NCBI GenBank assembly: GCA_958295825.1
Contig: OY282375.1
Coordinates: forward strand, 2,899,489 to 2,963,488
Length of the DNA stretch: 64,000 nucleotides
Reading direction: 5' to 3'
From: an uncultured Candidatus Entotheonella sp.
GTDB taxonomy: Bacteria > Tectomicrobia > Entotheonellia > Entotheonellales > Entotheonellaceae
This document shows positions 45,388-54,681 of the stretch, piece by piece. Position 1 is the first letter of the stretch, and every line of letters starts with the position of its first letter. The notes beneath the pieces are model-generated. The model was not told where the DNA came from, searched no databases, and saw nothing but the letters and a program-made list of their open reading frames with translations. A program made the translations under genes and the position numbers.

Positions 45388-45902
45388 CGCATGGTTGCGG
45401 GCAGGGAAACGGATTGCAGGCGGGTGCGGGAATCGGGGCTGTCGTAATTGGCGGCGCCCGGCTGGGCCGTCCAGCGCACGCGGTAGACCTCGATGCGGTC
45501 CAGCGGCGGGCCGTCGTGCTCACCGAGGCGGCGTTGCGTTTCGTAGGCGTCCAGCAACCCGGCCAGGGCGCGGCGGGCCGGCGTCGGGTCCGATTCGCCG
45601 AGCACGTCCAACGTATAGAGGGACCGCAGCAGTTCGCTGTATGCGAACGGCACGATGTACGCCTCGTTATCCAATCGCAGCGTGGTTCCGTTAGGGCCAC
45701 GGCCCACCAGTTCAAGCCAGTCGATTTCGGCGGTGGGTTTGCTCTCGGCGTACATGCGGTAATCCAGGAAAGGCCACGCCTCGCCGCCCACCAGCGCGGC
45801 CAGTACCGACGGCAGCCCGAAGGCCAGCATGGCAACGTAGGCCACCAGCCGTTGTCGCCGGCGCAGAGTGTGGCCGTCGTACTTCACCGTGTATCGCCCC
45901 AT
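45384..45902 (-). CDS. Membrane-anchored partner of the HTTM-like protein
   Basis: A 172-residue protein with one N-terminal TM helix (LVAYVAMLAFGLPSVLAALV) and an extracytoplasmic domain (FLDYRMYAESKPTAEIDWLE, with RIEVYRVRWTAQPG). The start is inside the end of the nitroreductase gene and its stop overlaps the HTTM-like gene by 4 bp, so the two are translationally coupled. Family not recognised; the Trp-Phe-Tyr pattern suggests a beta domain facing the periplasm. Confidence 0.6.
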   Translation of the reverse strand: MGRYTVKYDGHTLRRRQRLVAYVAMLAFGLPSVLAALVGGEAWPFLDYRMYAESKPTAEIDWLELVGRGPNGTTLRLDNEAYIVPFAYSELLRSLYTLDVLGESDPTPARRALAGLLDAYETQRRLGEHDGPPLDRIEVYRVRWTAQPGAANYDSPDSRTRLQSVSLPATMR

Positions 45903-46507
45903 TGATCCCAATACGTCCGCTGCCGTGCCGGGATGCGCCGGGCGGGCTTGAAATCGTCGCCCGTGTAATACGCCACCGGCAGCAGTACCGCCTGCGCGAT
46001 GTTATCGGGAACACCCAACAGAGCCGCCACCTCCTGCTCGTAGCGCAGGTGCAGCGTCGTCCACGCCGAGCCCAGCCCGCGCGCCCGCAGGGCCAGCATG
46101 AGCGACCACACGGCCGGCAGAATGCTGGCATAAACGCCCGGCCCCGCCGGCGCCGGGCCGGAGGACTCGACACACGCCACGACCAACCGCGGCGCGTTGT
46201 GCATCTGTTCGGCGAGATAGGTAGCCGAGCTGATGAGGCCGGGGTCCGTCTGGCTCGCCTCCGCCTGCCGCTCTGGCGTGTACACTTCCAGATACGCGCG
46301 TTTGTAGATGGCGGACAGTTCGGCCCGCTTCGTCTCGTCGGTGATCACCACGAAGTGGTACCGTTGAATGTTGCCGCCGGTCGGCGCCTGAATGGCAATC
46401 TCAAGGCATTCCTGGATGATTTCCGGCGGCACCGGACGGCCGAAGTCGAGCCGCTTACGCACCGTGCGCGTGGTGGTGAGCAATTTGTCTACCGTGGCGA
46501 GGTCCAT
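45884..46507 (-). CDS. Nitroreductase-family FMN oxidoreductase
   Basis: A 207-residue nitroreductase fold: TTRTVRKRLDFGRPVPPEII (FMN phosphate-binding Arg), AIQAPTGGNIQRYHFVVITD, SILPAVWSLMLALRARGLGS and LLGVPDNIAQAVLLPVAYYTG. NAD(P)H-dependent reduction of nitro or quinone-like substrates. AAGGAG precedes ATG 46507. Confidence 0.92.
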   Translation of the reverse strand: MDLATVDKLLTTTRTVRKRLDFGRPVPPEIIQECLEIAIQAPTGGNIQRYHFVVITDETKRAELSAIYKRAYLEVYTPERQAEASQTDPGLISSATYLAEQMHNAPRLVVACVESSGPAPAGPGVYASILPAVWSLMLALRARGLGSAWTTLHLRYEQEVAALLGVPDNIAQAVLLPVAYYTGDDFKPARRIPARQRTYWDQWGDTR

Positions 46508-46636
46508 ACCTGATAACTCCTTTTCCTGTGTGGTGTCTTTTGAGTCCGCGTCACTTAGCTGAAAGCCCGCCGCAGAGTTAACCCGGGATCAGGGGATTCC
46601 GGCCGCCGGATTGACCGATGCGGGAGTTGAGGGAGG

Positions 46637-47701
46637 TCACTGCACGTCATCCGGTCTCACGGGCCGCTCCGTACGGGCCGCCTCATAGATGGCGAGCGCG
46701 ATCTGCAGGATGGTTTTCGAGGTCGGCGCGTTGAGGCGCGGCTGGCGCCCGGCGAGCAGGCTGTCGATGAAGTCCGCCGCGGCCCCGTCGAAACTCAGCC
46801 GCCAGTCCATCGGCACCTGATAACTCTGCGTTTCGGCGCCCTTGAACACCATGACGGGCGGCAGATCGTACATCTCCCCCGAGCAGCGCGTCACCCACAT
46901 GACGCCGTGCGAGCCGTGAATCTCGAAAAATTCGTCCACCGGCACGTACTTGCCCCGCATCACCAAGTTCGGCGACGCCGCGTAGTCCAGCACCCCCAAG
47001 CAATTGCGGCCCTTGAACGACCAGATGGCGGCGCTGGGCGCCTCCATCATGAAGGCGTCGCTGCGATTCACCATGCTCATGATGCGCTCAATCTCGCCGA
47101 TCCAGTACAGCGCCACGGCATATTTATGCACCCCGTCGTCGTACAACAGACCGCCGGGATTCAGCGCCGTATCCCGGCGCCACACCACCGCCTCCGGGTC
47201 GCGCTCAATGGCCGGCTCGGCGATGTCCTCGACCCGCGTGGTATGCAGGCGCACCAAGGATGGTTCCCCGATGACGCCAGCGTCCAAGAGTTCCTTGGCC
47301 TTCACAATTGGAGGGTAGTAGAGGAAATTCTCGGTGATGCGGAAGGTCACGCCGGCCTGCGCCGCGGCGGCGATGATACGGTCCGCCTCGGATACGGTGG
47401 CACACATGGGCTTCTGGCACGAAACGTGTTTGCCGGCCCGCAGCGCGGCGAGGAGCTGATCGACATGCAGGAAGGTCGGGGTCAGCAATTCAACCGCATC
47501 GACGGCCGGGTCGTCGAGCACCTGCTCGTAATCGGTATAGATCGCCGGCGTGATGCCCCACTGCCGGGCGCGGTGCTCGGCCTTGCCGCGAACGGTGTCG
47601 CACAGGGCCACAACCTCGCACTTGGGGTGCTGCAGGTAACCCGGCGCGTTGAGCTGCGAGATGTTGCCGCACCCGACGATTGCCAAGCGGACTTTATCCA
47701 T
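46637..47701 (-). CDS. Gfo/Idh/MocA-family oxidoreductase
   Basis: A 354-residue NAD(P)-dependent sugar or cyclitol dehydrogenase type. The Rossmann motif is RLAIVGCGNISQLNAPGYLQ, the family signature GKHVSCQKPMCATVSEADRI (Lys of the EKP-like motif), and the catalytic region is GLLYDDGVHKYAVALYWIGE with a His. Substrate unknown. GGGAG lies upstream of ATG 47701. Confidence 0.92.
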   Translation of the reverse strand: MDKVRLAIVGCGNISQLNAPGYLQHPKCEVVALCDTVRGKAEHRARQWGITPAIYTDYEQVLDDPAVDAVELLTPTFLHVDQLLAALRAGKHVSCQKPMCATVSEADRIIAAAAQAGVTFRITENFLYYPPIVKAKELLDAGVIGEPSLVRLHTTRVEDIAEPAIERDPEAVVWRRDTALNPGGLLYDDGVHKYAVALYWIGEIERIMSMVNRSDAFMMEAPSAAIWSFKGRNCLGVLDYAASPNLVMRGKYVPVDEFFEIHGSHGVMWVTRCSGEMYDLPPVMVFKGAETQSYQVPMDWRLSFDGAAADFIDSLLAGRQPRLNAPTSKTILQIALAIYEAARTERPVRPDDVQ

Positions 47702-47861
47702 GTTGACGGGCTCCCGGATGGATTCGGATGGCCTGCGAAGGAGGCGCCCATACTACCCGTGAAGCCCTGACTGCGCAATGCCGTGTCGGGCGGCTTAACA
47801 GAAAGGAAACGTCGGATTATGCGGCGCTAATCCGACCTGCATGTGTGCGCCGCCCACCGAA

Positions 47862-49454
47862 TCAACTCCGTCGCACGATTCGCATCATGACCACGATACA
47901 GCCGATCACAATGGACAGATACAGCAACAGGGCGAAGCAATCGTTGAAGGCGTGCAGCAGCGCTTCGCGGCGCACGAACCCGGCCAGCGTGCCGCGCGCG
48001 TACAAGTCCATGAACTGGCTGCCGAGCCGGTCCCACACGCCAGCGAAAGCGTCGAGCGCGTGTTGCGTGCCAACGGCGGCGTGGGTCTGCGTCTCGGCGA
48101 AGCGTGCCTGGTGAATCGTCTGCCAGCGCTCCAGCATCGTGCTCAGCAGCGAAATGCCGAACGTGCCGCCGAGCACCAGGCTGAGATTGAGCAGGCTGTA
48201 GGCCATGCGCGCCCGCTGTGTCGCCAGTCCGCTGGTTGCGGTGGCGAACACCGGCGCGTTCAGGAATCCCAGGCCGATACTGCGCCAAATGTAGGCCCAG
48301 GTGAAATAGCCGAGCGTGACGCGCCCATCCGCGGTCAGCATGAGGTAGCAGAAGAACCCGAACGCCGCCGCCCCGATTGCCATGGGAATCCGCGGGTCGA
48401 TGCGGTCGACCAGCCAGCCGGCGATCAGCGCGCAGATGATCATGGCCGCGGCGCCCGGGGTCAACGCCAGCGCCGACTGCTGGACGGAATAATCCAGGCC
48501 AAGCTGCATGAACAGTACCGTCAGAAAACTGCTGGTGTAGAAGAACACGCCGAGGATGAAGGCAGCGCAGGTGCCGCTGTTGTAGAGCAGGCGGCGGTAC
48601 AGGCCGAGATCGAGCAGCGGCATGTCGATGCGGCCTTCGATGAACAAAAACAGGCACGCAGCGACGCCGCAGACCGCCAGCAGGCTGAGAATGAACGTCG
48701 AATCCCAGCCCTCCTGCTGAATCTGGCTGAGGGCCACCAACAGGCTCACCAAGGCGGCGCTCAGCGTGACGAAGCCCCAGCCATCGAACGGCGCTTCATC
48801 CTCCCGCGCCGAGGGTCTCACCAGCAGCAGGGTACCCAGAACGGCGAGGCTGCCGGGCACCAAGTTCAGGTAGAAAACCGTGCGCCACTCCACGGCGTCG
48901 GCGACGAACCCGGCGATGGGCAGGCCAAACAGGTTGCCCAGCGAGGCCCCGGTTGCCCACAGGGAGGTGCCCAGGCCGCGTTGGCGCGGCGGCGTGACTT
49001 CCAACATGAGCGCCAGGGAGATCGGCATCAACACGGCAGCCCCGACGCCCTGCAGAATGCGCACCAGGATGAGGATTTCGATGCTCGGCGCGGCGCCGCA
49101 CAGGGCGGAGGCGCCGATGAAGATAGTGACGCCGAGAACGTAAAGGCGCTGGTTGCCCAGCCGGCGGCCGACCCAGCCGAGAGTCGGCATGGTGACTGCC
49201 GTGGCAATCAGGTAAGCGGTCATCACCCAGCGAGCCGTCAGCACGTCCGCCCCCAGGCCGCTCATGATGCGCGGCAGGGTGACGTTCACCACGTTAATAT
49301 CGAGGATATTGATGAAGGGGCCGAGCATGCAGGACATCATCACGCCCACGACGACAAGGGGGCGGGAAGCCGCGGGTGCGGCATCGGCGGCAGGTTGCCG
49401 GATGATGGGTTCCTCTTGTTTGGCTCGGGGATGCGAAGTGGGTGCAGAGGCCAT
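47862..49454 (-). CDS. DHA2-family MFS drug efflux transporter (EmrB/QacA type)
   Basis: About 530 residues with ~14 hydrophobic helices. Motif D1/C region LDINVVNVTLPRIMSGLG, motif A GWVGRRLGNQRLYVLGV, RILQGVGAAVLMPISLAL and ATGASLGNLFGLPIAGFVAD identify the DHA2 14-TM drug:H+ antiporters. ATG 49454 is chosen; an upstream frame start (49508) adds 18 polar residues. No adjacent membrane-fusion (EmrA) gene. Confidence 0.92.
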   Translation of the reverse strand: MASAPTSHPRAKQEEPIIRQPAADAAPAASRPLVVVGVMMSCMLGPFINILDINVVNVTLPRIMSGLGADVLTARWVMTAYLIATAVTMPTLGWVGRRLGNQRLYVLGVTIFIGASALCGAAPSIEILILVRILQGVGAAVLMPISLALMLEVTPPRQRGLGTSLWATGASLGNLFGLPIAGFVADAVEWRTVFYLNLVPGSLAVLGTLLLVRPSAREDEAPFDGWGFVTLSAALVSLLVALSQIQQEGWDSTFILSLLAVCGVAACLFLFIEGRIDMPLLDLGLYRRLLYNSGTCAAFILGVFFYTSSFLTVLFMQLGLDYSVQQSALALTPGAAAMIICALIAGWLVDRIDPRIPMAIGAAAFGFFCYLMLTADGRVTLGYFTWAYIWRSIGLGFLNAPVFATATSGLATQRARMAYSLLNLSLVLGGTFGISLLSTMLERWQTIHQARFAETQTHAAVGTQHALDAFAGVWDRLGSQFMDLYARGTLAGFVRREALLHAFNDCFALLLYLSIVIGCIVVMMRIVRRS

Positions 49455-49842
49455 AGATGCGCCAATCCTAACCGGCCCGGCCTGCAATCGCAAGGCGGCC
49501 TTCGGCACCGGACGTGGTGTTGATCGGACGGGCTAGCGGGTTAGAATGCGTTCTGCGACTACACGTTAGAAGCTATTCGGTAGGTCTGACGCGAAAATTC
49601 CTTATGGACACCAATATCTGCCAAATCAAACGCAGATGGGAACGGGACAGATGGTTTCTGGCATGGCATGGTTCGGGACACGACATATCTACCGCCATCC
49701 GGCTATGAGCGGCATCATCACGTTGCCTCGTCACCGCCTCGTCACCGCGACGTCTCGCCCGCAGTTGCACGGTCCATCGCAAAAAAAGGCGGGATGGACG
49801 GATGCGCTCGACGAACCGATACCGTGAGGAAGAATTTGGACA
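49455..49842. other. About 390 bp without a convincing gene
   Basis: Only short overlapping frames; no repeat, RNA gene or terminator stands out. It presumably holds the promoter of the efflux gene on the minus strand. Confidence 0.4.
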
Positions 49843-50046
49843 ATGACTCGGTGCCCGGCTCTGAGCGATGGTGAAGACGATGCCTACGGCGTTACATTTC
49901 TGGACCTGCCCGGCATTGTTGCCATGGACGCCACCGTGACCGAAGCGTTGGTAAATGCCAAAGAGGCACTTCGCGACTATGAGGGGGTAGCGGATCTCAT
50001 CGACAGCGAGTCTCGCAGGCGGCGCATTGCCCAAGCGGGCGGGTAA
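49843..50046 (+). CDS. HicB-like antitoxin domain, small or partial
   Basis: 67 residues with DAYGVTFLDLPGIVAMDATVTEALVNAKEALRD, the partial-RNase-H-like fold of HicB antitoxins, then DSESRRRRIAQAGG. No HicA toxin is adjacent, and the usual C-terminal DNA-binding part is missing, so this is an orphan or a remnant. Start uncertain. Confidence 0.6.
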   Translation: MTRCPALSDGEDDAYGVTFLDLPGIVAMDATVTEALVNAKEALRDYEGVADLIDSESRRRRIAQAGG

Positions 50047-50274
50047 CGAACCGCCGGACGGCGTCCAGCGCCTCTCACCCTTTAGCGACGCACGCCGTTA
50101 GCCAGTATACTTCCTCTGCAATACGTACCTCTTGTCCATGGCCATCATCGAATGCCCTGGGCTTCCCATTCGATGTGCGGTGCCGCGCAGGGGCAGGATT
50201 CTCCACCTGTTCGCATTGCCCACCCGGCCAACCATCGCAACCAGGCAACTGGCATCACACAAGGAGCGCAATAC

Positions 50275-51066
50275 GTGGATCTAGAATTGAACGGTAAGGT
50301 CGCCCTCGTCACCGGCGGCAGCAAGGGGATTGGCAAGGCCATCGCCATGGAACTGGCCAAGGAAGGCGTCGACATCGCCATTGCCGCCCGCTCGCAGGGC
50401 CCGTTGGATGAGGCCGCTGAAGAGCTACGGACTGCCACCGGCAGGCGCGTCGTGGCCGTCGCTGCCGACATGATGAAGTGGGACGACGTGCAGAACATGG
50501 TGGACACCACCGTTGCCCAGCTGGGCAGGATCGACATTCTAATCAACAACGCCGCCATGGTGGGCGGCCAAGTGCGCGGCACGCTCGCCGAGGCCACCGA
50601 AAAGGACATGATCGAAGACTTGGACACCAAGGTGGTGGGCTACTTCCGCTGCATGAAGGCGGTGGTGCCGCACATGCAACGCCAGGGCTGGGGGCGCATC
50701 ATCAGCATCGGCGGCGTCTCGGCGCGCCAGTCCACCATCTACGGCCTGCGCAACGCCGCGGTGGTTCACATGACCAAGACCTTCTCCGACCAGCTCGGCG
50801 GCGACGGCATTACGCTCAACGTGGTGCATCCCGGTCTGACGCTGTCGGAAACCGTCAGCACCATGCTGGACAAGCGCGCCGAAAACCAAGGCGTGTCGCG
50901 TGCCGACATCGAGAATGAATCATCCCAGCGGGTCGCCATTCGTCGGCCCATCGACCCGCAGGAGTTGGCCTGGGTGGTGGCGTTCTTGTCGTCTCCGAAG
51001 GCGCACTGCGTCACCGGCGAAGTGATTGCCGCCGGCGGCGGCGCCATGGGAGCGGTGTTTCAATAA
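50275..51066 (+). CDS. Short-chain dehydrogenase/reductase (catalytic Lys replaced)
   Basis: A 263-residue SDR: VALVTGGSKGIGKAIAMELA (TGxxxGxG NAD(P) motif), ILINNAAM (NNA), and ISIGGVSARQSTIYGLRNAA where YxxxK is expected. The Ser and Tyr are present but the Lys position is Asn (YGLRN). The C-terminus CVTGEVIAAGGGAMGAVF fits classical SDRs. GTG 50275 with AAGGAG at ~50260. Located 35 bp before a cystathionine-lyase-like gene; possibly one operon. Confidence 0.88.
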   Translation: MDLELNGKVALVTGGSKGIGKAIAMELAKEGVDIAIAARSQGPLDEAAEELRTATGRRVVAVAADMMKWDDVQNMVDTTVAQLGRIDILINNAAMVGGQVRGTLAEATEKDMIEDLDTKVVGYFRCMKAVVPHMQRQGWGRIISIGGVSARQSTIYGLRNAAVVHMTKTFSDQLGGDGITLNVVHPGLTLSETVSTMLDKRAENQGVSRADIENESSQRVAIRRPIDPQELAWVVAFLSSPKAHCVTGEVIAAGGGAMGAVFQ

Positions 51067-51100
51067 TGGTCATGAGCGCGGTGTCAACGAAGGAAGTGGT

Positions 51101-52276
51101 GTGAAGGACGAGACACGGCTGGTGCATGCCGGCAGAGACCCGCAGCGTGACGGCGGCATCGTCAACCCGCCCGTCAGTCGCGCCTCCACGGTGCTCTACC
51201 CGACTTTGGACGCTTTTGCCAGGCGCCATGCCGGCGACGCCAAGTACCGCGCCGTGCGCTACGGCGCCTACGGGGTGGCTAATACCCTTGCGTTGGCCGA
51301 CGCGATAGCGGAACTGGAAGGCGGCGCCGGTGCGGTGGTCACCTCGACCGGCCTGTCCGCCGTCGCCCTCGCCCTCACCGCCTTGGTAGGGCAAGGGGAT
51401 CACGTCCTCATGACGGATTCCGCCTACGGGCCAACGCGCGCCTTCTGCGACGAGGTGCTTACACGTTTCGGCGTCGAAACCACCTACTACGACCCGCTGA
51501 TCGGCGCCGGTATTGCCGGGTTGATACGGCCCAACACCCGCGTGGTGTTCACCGAATCCCCCGGTTCCCTCACCTTCGAGGTGCAAGATATTCCCGCCAT
51601 CGCCGCCGCCCACCGGCACGGCGCGTTGGTCCTAATGGACAACACCTGGTCTGCGGGATTGTTCTTCAAGCCGTTCGCCCACGGCGTCGACGTCTCCATC
51701 CAGGCGGCCACCAAGTACATCGCCGGGCACTCCGACGCGGTCATCGGCACCATCACCGCCCGCACCGAGGCGCTGTTCCGCCGCATCAAGGACACCACCA
51801 TGGCCTTCGGCGACGTCGCCGCGCCGGACACAAGCTACCTGGCCCTGCGTGGCCTGCGCTCCATGGCCGCGCGGCTGCGACAACAGCAGACGGCCGGCCT
51901 GCAAATCGCCGGCTGGCTGCGCGGCCGCCCCGAGGTGAAACGCGTCCTCTACCCTGCCCTTCCCGGCGACCCCGGACACGCCATCTGGCAACGCGATTTT
52001 ACGGGGGCGTGCAGCCTGTTCAGCATCGTGCTGCACACCGGCGATGAAGCTGCCGTCGCCCGCATGGTGGACGCCTACCGCTATTTCAAGATCGGCGCCA
52101 GCTGGGGCGGCTTCGAGAGCCTCGTCATCCCTGCCTACCCTGCCCAATTGCGCACCGCCGTTCCCTGGACGGACCCCGGCTTCGTGCTCCGCTACCACGT
52201 CGGCCTGGAAGCTCCCGAGGATTTGAGAGCTGATCTGGAGGAAGGATTCGAGCGCCTGCGGCAGGCTCTGTGCTGA
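51101..52276 (+). CDS. metC: Cystathionine beta-lyase, PLP-dependent
   Basis: A 391-residue Cys/Met-metabolism PLP enzyme: GIVNPPVSRASTVLYPTLDA, YGAYGVANTLALADAIAELE, FTESPGSLTFEVQDIPAIAA, and the Schiff-base Lys in SIQAATKYIAGHSDAVIGT. The C-terminal YRYFKIGASWGGFESLVIP pattern and length fit MetC. Cleaves cystathionine to homocysteine, pyruvate and ammonia. GTG start with AAGGAAG upstream; the open frame extends into the SDR gene. Confidence 0.88.
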   Translation: MKDETRLVHAGRDPQRDGGIVNPPVSRASTVLYPTLDAFARRHAGDAKYRAVRYGAYGVANTLALADAIAELEGGAGAVVTSTGLSAVALALTALVGQGDHVLMTDSAYGPTRAFCDEVLTRFGVETTYYDPLIGAGIAGLIRPNTRVVFTESPGSLTFEVQDIPAIAAAHRHGALVLMDNTWSAGLFFKPFAHGVDVSIQAATKYIAGHSDAVIGTITARTEALFRRIKDTTMAFGDVAAPDTSYLALRGLRSMAARLRQQQTAGLQIAGWLRGRPEVKRVLYPALPGDPGHAIWQRDFTGACSLFSIVLHTGDEAAVARMVDAYRYFKIGASWGGFESLVIPAYPAQLRTAVPWTDPGFVLRYHVGLEAPEDLRADLEEGFERLRQALC

Positions 52277-52359
52277 ACTCGGCATGAAAACGTTTTGGGC
52301 GGTGGAGATGCGGATACGCGCACCGCGCTGTGAGAGGACTACCAGTGGACGGGGTTGAC

Positions 52360-52752
52360 TATGAGACTGTTACGCGACATCTACAACCGTTCGGTTCGGC
52401 TTACGGAAGAACGGCAGGCGCCCATCCAGAAATGACCGACCCCGTTTCCCGCATTGCGGAAATGCTCGCGGTAAAGCCACACGGTTTTGGCGTCGGGCAG
52501 CTTGTCTTCGAGTGCCAGCCCCAGGAAGCGCACGAAGGACAGGCGGTCGCGCATCGGGTACTCGACCCTGGTCATCCGACAGATTGTAGAGAGCACACAG
52601 CAGGATGGCTTTGAACATGACGATGGTGGCCCACGGCTTGCACCCCGCCTTGGCACTTGCGCTTGTCGGCTGGCTTGCGCCAGACGTTTTCCAGGCGGCT
52701 TTAGAGATGCCAAGAGATAGTCGGACTTATGGAACAGACTCTGATTCCCCAA
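52360..52752 (-). pseudogene. IS5-family transposase N-terminal relic
   Basis: Minus-strand frames contain ILCALYNLSDDQ, then YPMRDRLSFVRFLGLALEDK and LPDAKTVWLYREHFRNAG, the N-terminal domain of IS5-type transposases, spread over two frames. No catalytic core or inverted repeats remain. Confidence 0.78.
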
Positions 52753-52756
52753 ACTC

Positions 52757-53344
52757 CTACGATGCGCCTATTGCCCTGACCTGCCGATCATATGCCGTAC
52801 GAATCGCTTTTTCGAGATCGTCGGGTTTCACTTCATAATCTTTAAAATTCTGAATGTTGTTATGCCTCACGTGAAGCTGTCCCTCGCCGACGTTGCCACG
52901 ATGCTGGCCTCTGGAGGTAAGGTTCGTTTCAACTTCGTGCGAAGACAGAACCCAGTACCGAATCACGTCACGCCACACTGCAACCCACACAAACACGTCG
53001 CAGCAACCCGGCTTCGCTTGCTGAAAATTCATCACGAATCGCTTCTTTGAATCCGAGGCAAGCGCTTTGACGTAAAGCGGCTCTCTGCTATCTTTGTCGA
53101 GTGCACGCGAGGCTTTAACCTCAATACGAATCTCCTCCATATAGAGGTCGTACTGCCCTGAGTAGACTGGATCAATTATGTCTGACGGCTCCTGCAGGCC
53201 CGGAACCAACCCCCTCAAGTGGCCCTCCGCCCACTTGCCAAAAGAACGAGACCCTCTTGCAAACAGATGAAGGTTCTGATTCCTGTTCCTGTTCATGTAG
53301 CTGTCGCGGAGTTTGTGATAACCGTCAAGCGTGAGAACATCCAT
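52757..53344 (-). CDS. Possible PD-(D/E)xK nuclease (restriction-like), AT-rich
   Basis: About 195 residues from ATG 53344 (MDVLTLDGYHKLRDSYMNRN). A PD-(D/E)xK-like core is visible: VYSGQYDLYMEEIRIEVKAS, with Asp and Glu-x-Lys on neighbouring strands, then YVKALASDSKKRFVMNFQQA and a Cys-rich CCDVFVWVAVWRDVIRYWVL. The open frame extends to 53509, but the extra codons run through four 13-bp repeats that look like operators, so a start at or near 53344 is preferred. Lower GC than flanks; no methyltransferase nearby. Type II restriction-like or Mrr-like role is an inference. Confidence 0.55.
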   Translation of the reverse strand: MDVLTLDGYHKLRDSYMNRNRNQNLHLFARGSRSFGKWAEGHLRGLVPGLQEPSDIIDPVYSGQYDLYMEEIRIEVKASRALDKDSREPLYVKALASDSKKRFVMNFQQAKPGCCDVFVWVAVWRDVIRYWVLSSHEVETNLTSRGQHRGNVGEGQLHVRHNNIQNFKDYEVKPDDLEKAIRTAYDRQVRAIGAS

Positions 53345-53398
53345 CGCGAGCAGGGTCGAGATAACGTATTCATACTCGTTGAAGGGATAAACCGGCTT

Positions 53399-53480
53399 TG
53401 CACAAAAAGTCCCCTTTTTCGAAGACTTTTTGTGCAGAACCCCGACTTTTTGTGCAAGATGAATTTCTGCACAAAAAATC
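53399..53480. promoter_or_regulatory. Four 13-bp operator-like repeats upstream of the nuclease-like gene
   Basis: TGCACAAAAAGTC at 53399-53411, its inverse GACTTTTTGTGCA at 53424-53436 and again at 53444-53456, and a one-mismatch copy TGCACAAAAAATC at 53468-53480. They form two inverted pairs of similar spacing (13 and 12 bp between arms), as expected for a dimeric repressor binding twice. They lie just upstream of the preferred start of the minus-strand gene. Confidence 0.65.
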
Positions 53481-53769
53481 GGCTGTTTACTCACCCTGGA
53501 CCAGAGCATGACGGCAATCCCCTGATCCTCAACATTTCTACATTTTTGTCATAACTAAGCGCTCGTTCCGGCTATGACGCCCCCCCCCTCCCATGACCCC
53601 CTATGTGGCAGGGCTGGAAAAAAAGGCAACGCAGTGGTCGTCCAGTACGATCTATCCCTACGTGTAGGAAAACGCGGCTATACTACTCCACATCAACATC
53701 GCGGGTATCGAGTGCAAACGCGTTGCCTTGCCTCGTCCAGTCGATACCTGTTGACAGGAGAATGTACGC

Positions 53770-54573
53770 ATGACGACCGGCATACGTTTACGCAGACCCT
53801 TATCAATGGCGTTCATAGCCCTGACGACAACGGCGGCGCTCATGGCGTCGGATGCGCGGGCGCACGACGTGGGCGGCCAGCTGGTCTCGCAGGCCAGCGA
53901 GATCGCGTGGCTGAGGGTGCGACTGGCAACCGCAGCCGCGCCGCCGAACGCGCCCGTAGTGAACGCCGGCGCGGACCAGTCCGTCGACGCCGGAGCGCTG
54001 GGCATCCTGTCCGGCATCTTCCGGGGCCCGGTCAGCGTCATCGACAGCCTGCCGTGGGTGCAGACGGGCGGCCCAGAAGTCTTGATATCCAATGGGGGCG
54101 TATCGCCAGGCATCGGGGGCGCAATCGCCCTGTTTACCGCGCCCGCCGTGGCCGTCGGCGAGGCCGTCCTGACGTTCCAGCTAACCGTACCCTACGACGA
54201 CGGGCTGACGGTCGGCGACAGCGTCACCATTACCGTGCGGGCCGTCGACACCGACGCGAACGGCTTCGTTGCGTCGGCTACCGGGTTGAACTTCACCTGC
54301 GGCATTGTCGGGGACGGAAGCATCGACTGCTTCGGCGAGAACTTTCACATTGAGCAGGCGGAGCTGCCGGCAGGCGTCTTCACGGCGATTACGGCGGGCG
54401 CATTCCACGCCTGCGCGATCCGCGACACGGGCGAGGTCGCCTGCTTCGGCTACGATGGCGCGGGTCGGACGACGACGCCAGCCGGCGTGTTTACCGAGAT
54501 CAACGCCGGCGAAAGCAATACCTGCGGGATCAGAGAATCGGGCGAGACCGTCTGTTGGGGGGAACCGACTTAG
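53770..54573 (+). CDS. Secreted protein with RCC1-like repeats, probably truncated
   Basis: A 267-residue protein. Sec signal (MTTGIRLRRPLSMAFIALTT...ARA), a PKD/Ig-like segment (PVVNAGADQSVDAGALGIL and VTITVRAVD), then RCC1/BNR-like repeats of the form FTCGIVGDGSIDCFGEN, HACAIRDTGEVACFGYDG and NTCGIRESGETVCWGE. Such proteins normally contain five to seven repeats to close a propeller; here there are three and the frame stops next to an IS630 relic. Probably cut short. The paired Cys in each repeat are typical. Confidence 0.65.
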   Translation: MTTGIRLRRPLSMAFIALTTTAALMASDARAHDVGGQLVSQASEIAWLRVRLATAAAPPNAPVVNAGADQSVDAGALGILSGIFRGPVSVIDSLPWVQTGGPEVLISNGGVSPGIGGAIALFTAPAVAVGEAVLTFQLTVPYDDGLTVGDSVTITVRAVDTDANGFVASATGLNFTCGIVGDGSIDCFGENFHIEQAELPAGVFTAITAGAFHACAIRDTGEVACFGYDGAGRTTTPAGVFTEINAGESNTCGIRESGETVCWGEPT

Positions 54574-54681
54574 ACGCCGGCCAGCGACGCGCGCTGGAAA
54601 GCCGCTGGCGATTTTCTCTTTTTCATCACTTCCCATTACCCTGTCCTGTCCCAAAAAGTACATGCAAAAAGCCGATCCACT

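Noticed and set aside
47841..49523. 560-aa plus-strand reading frame
   Set aside because: Antisense of the DHA2 transporter; its Gln/Ala/Arg-rich translation has no family character.
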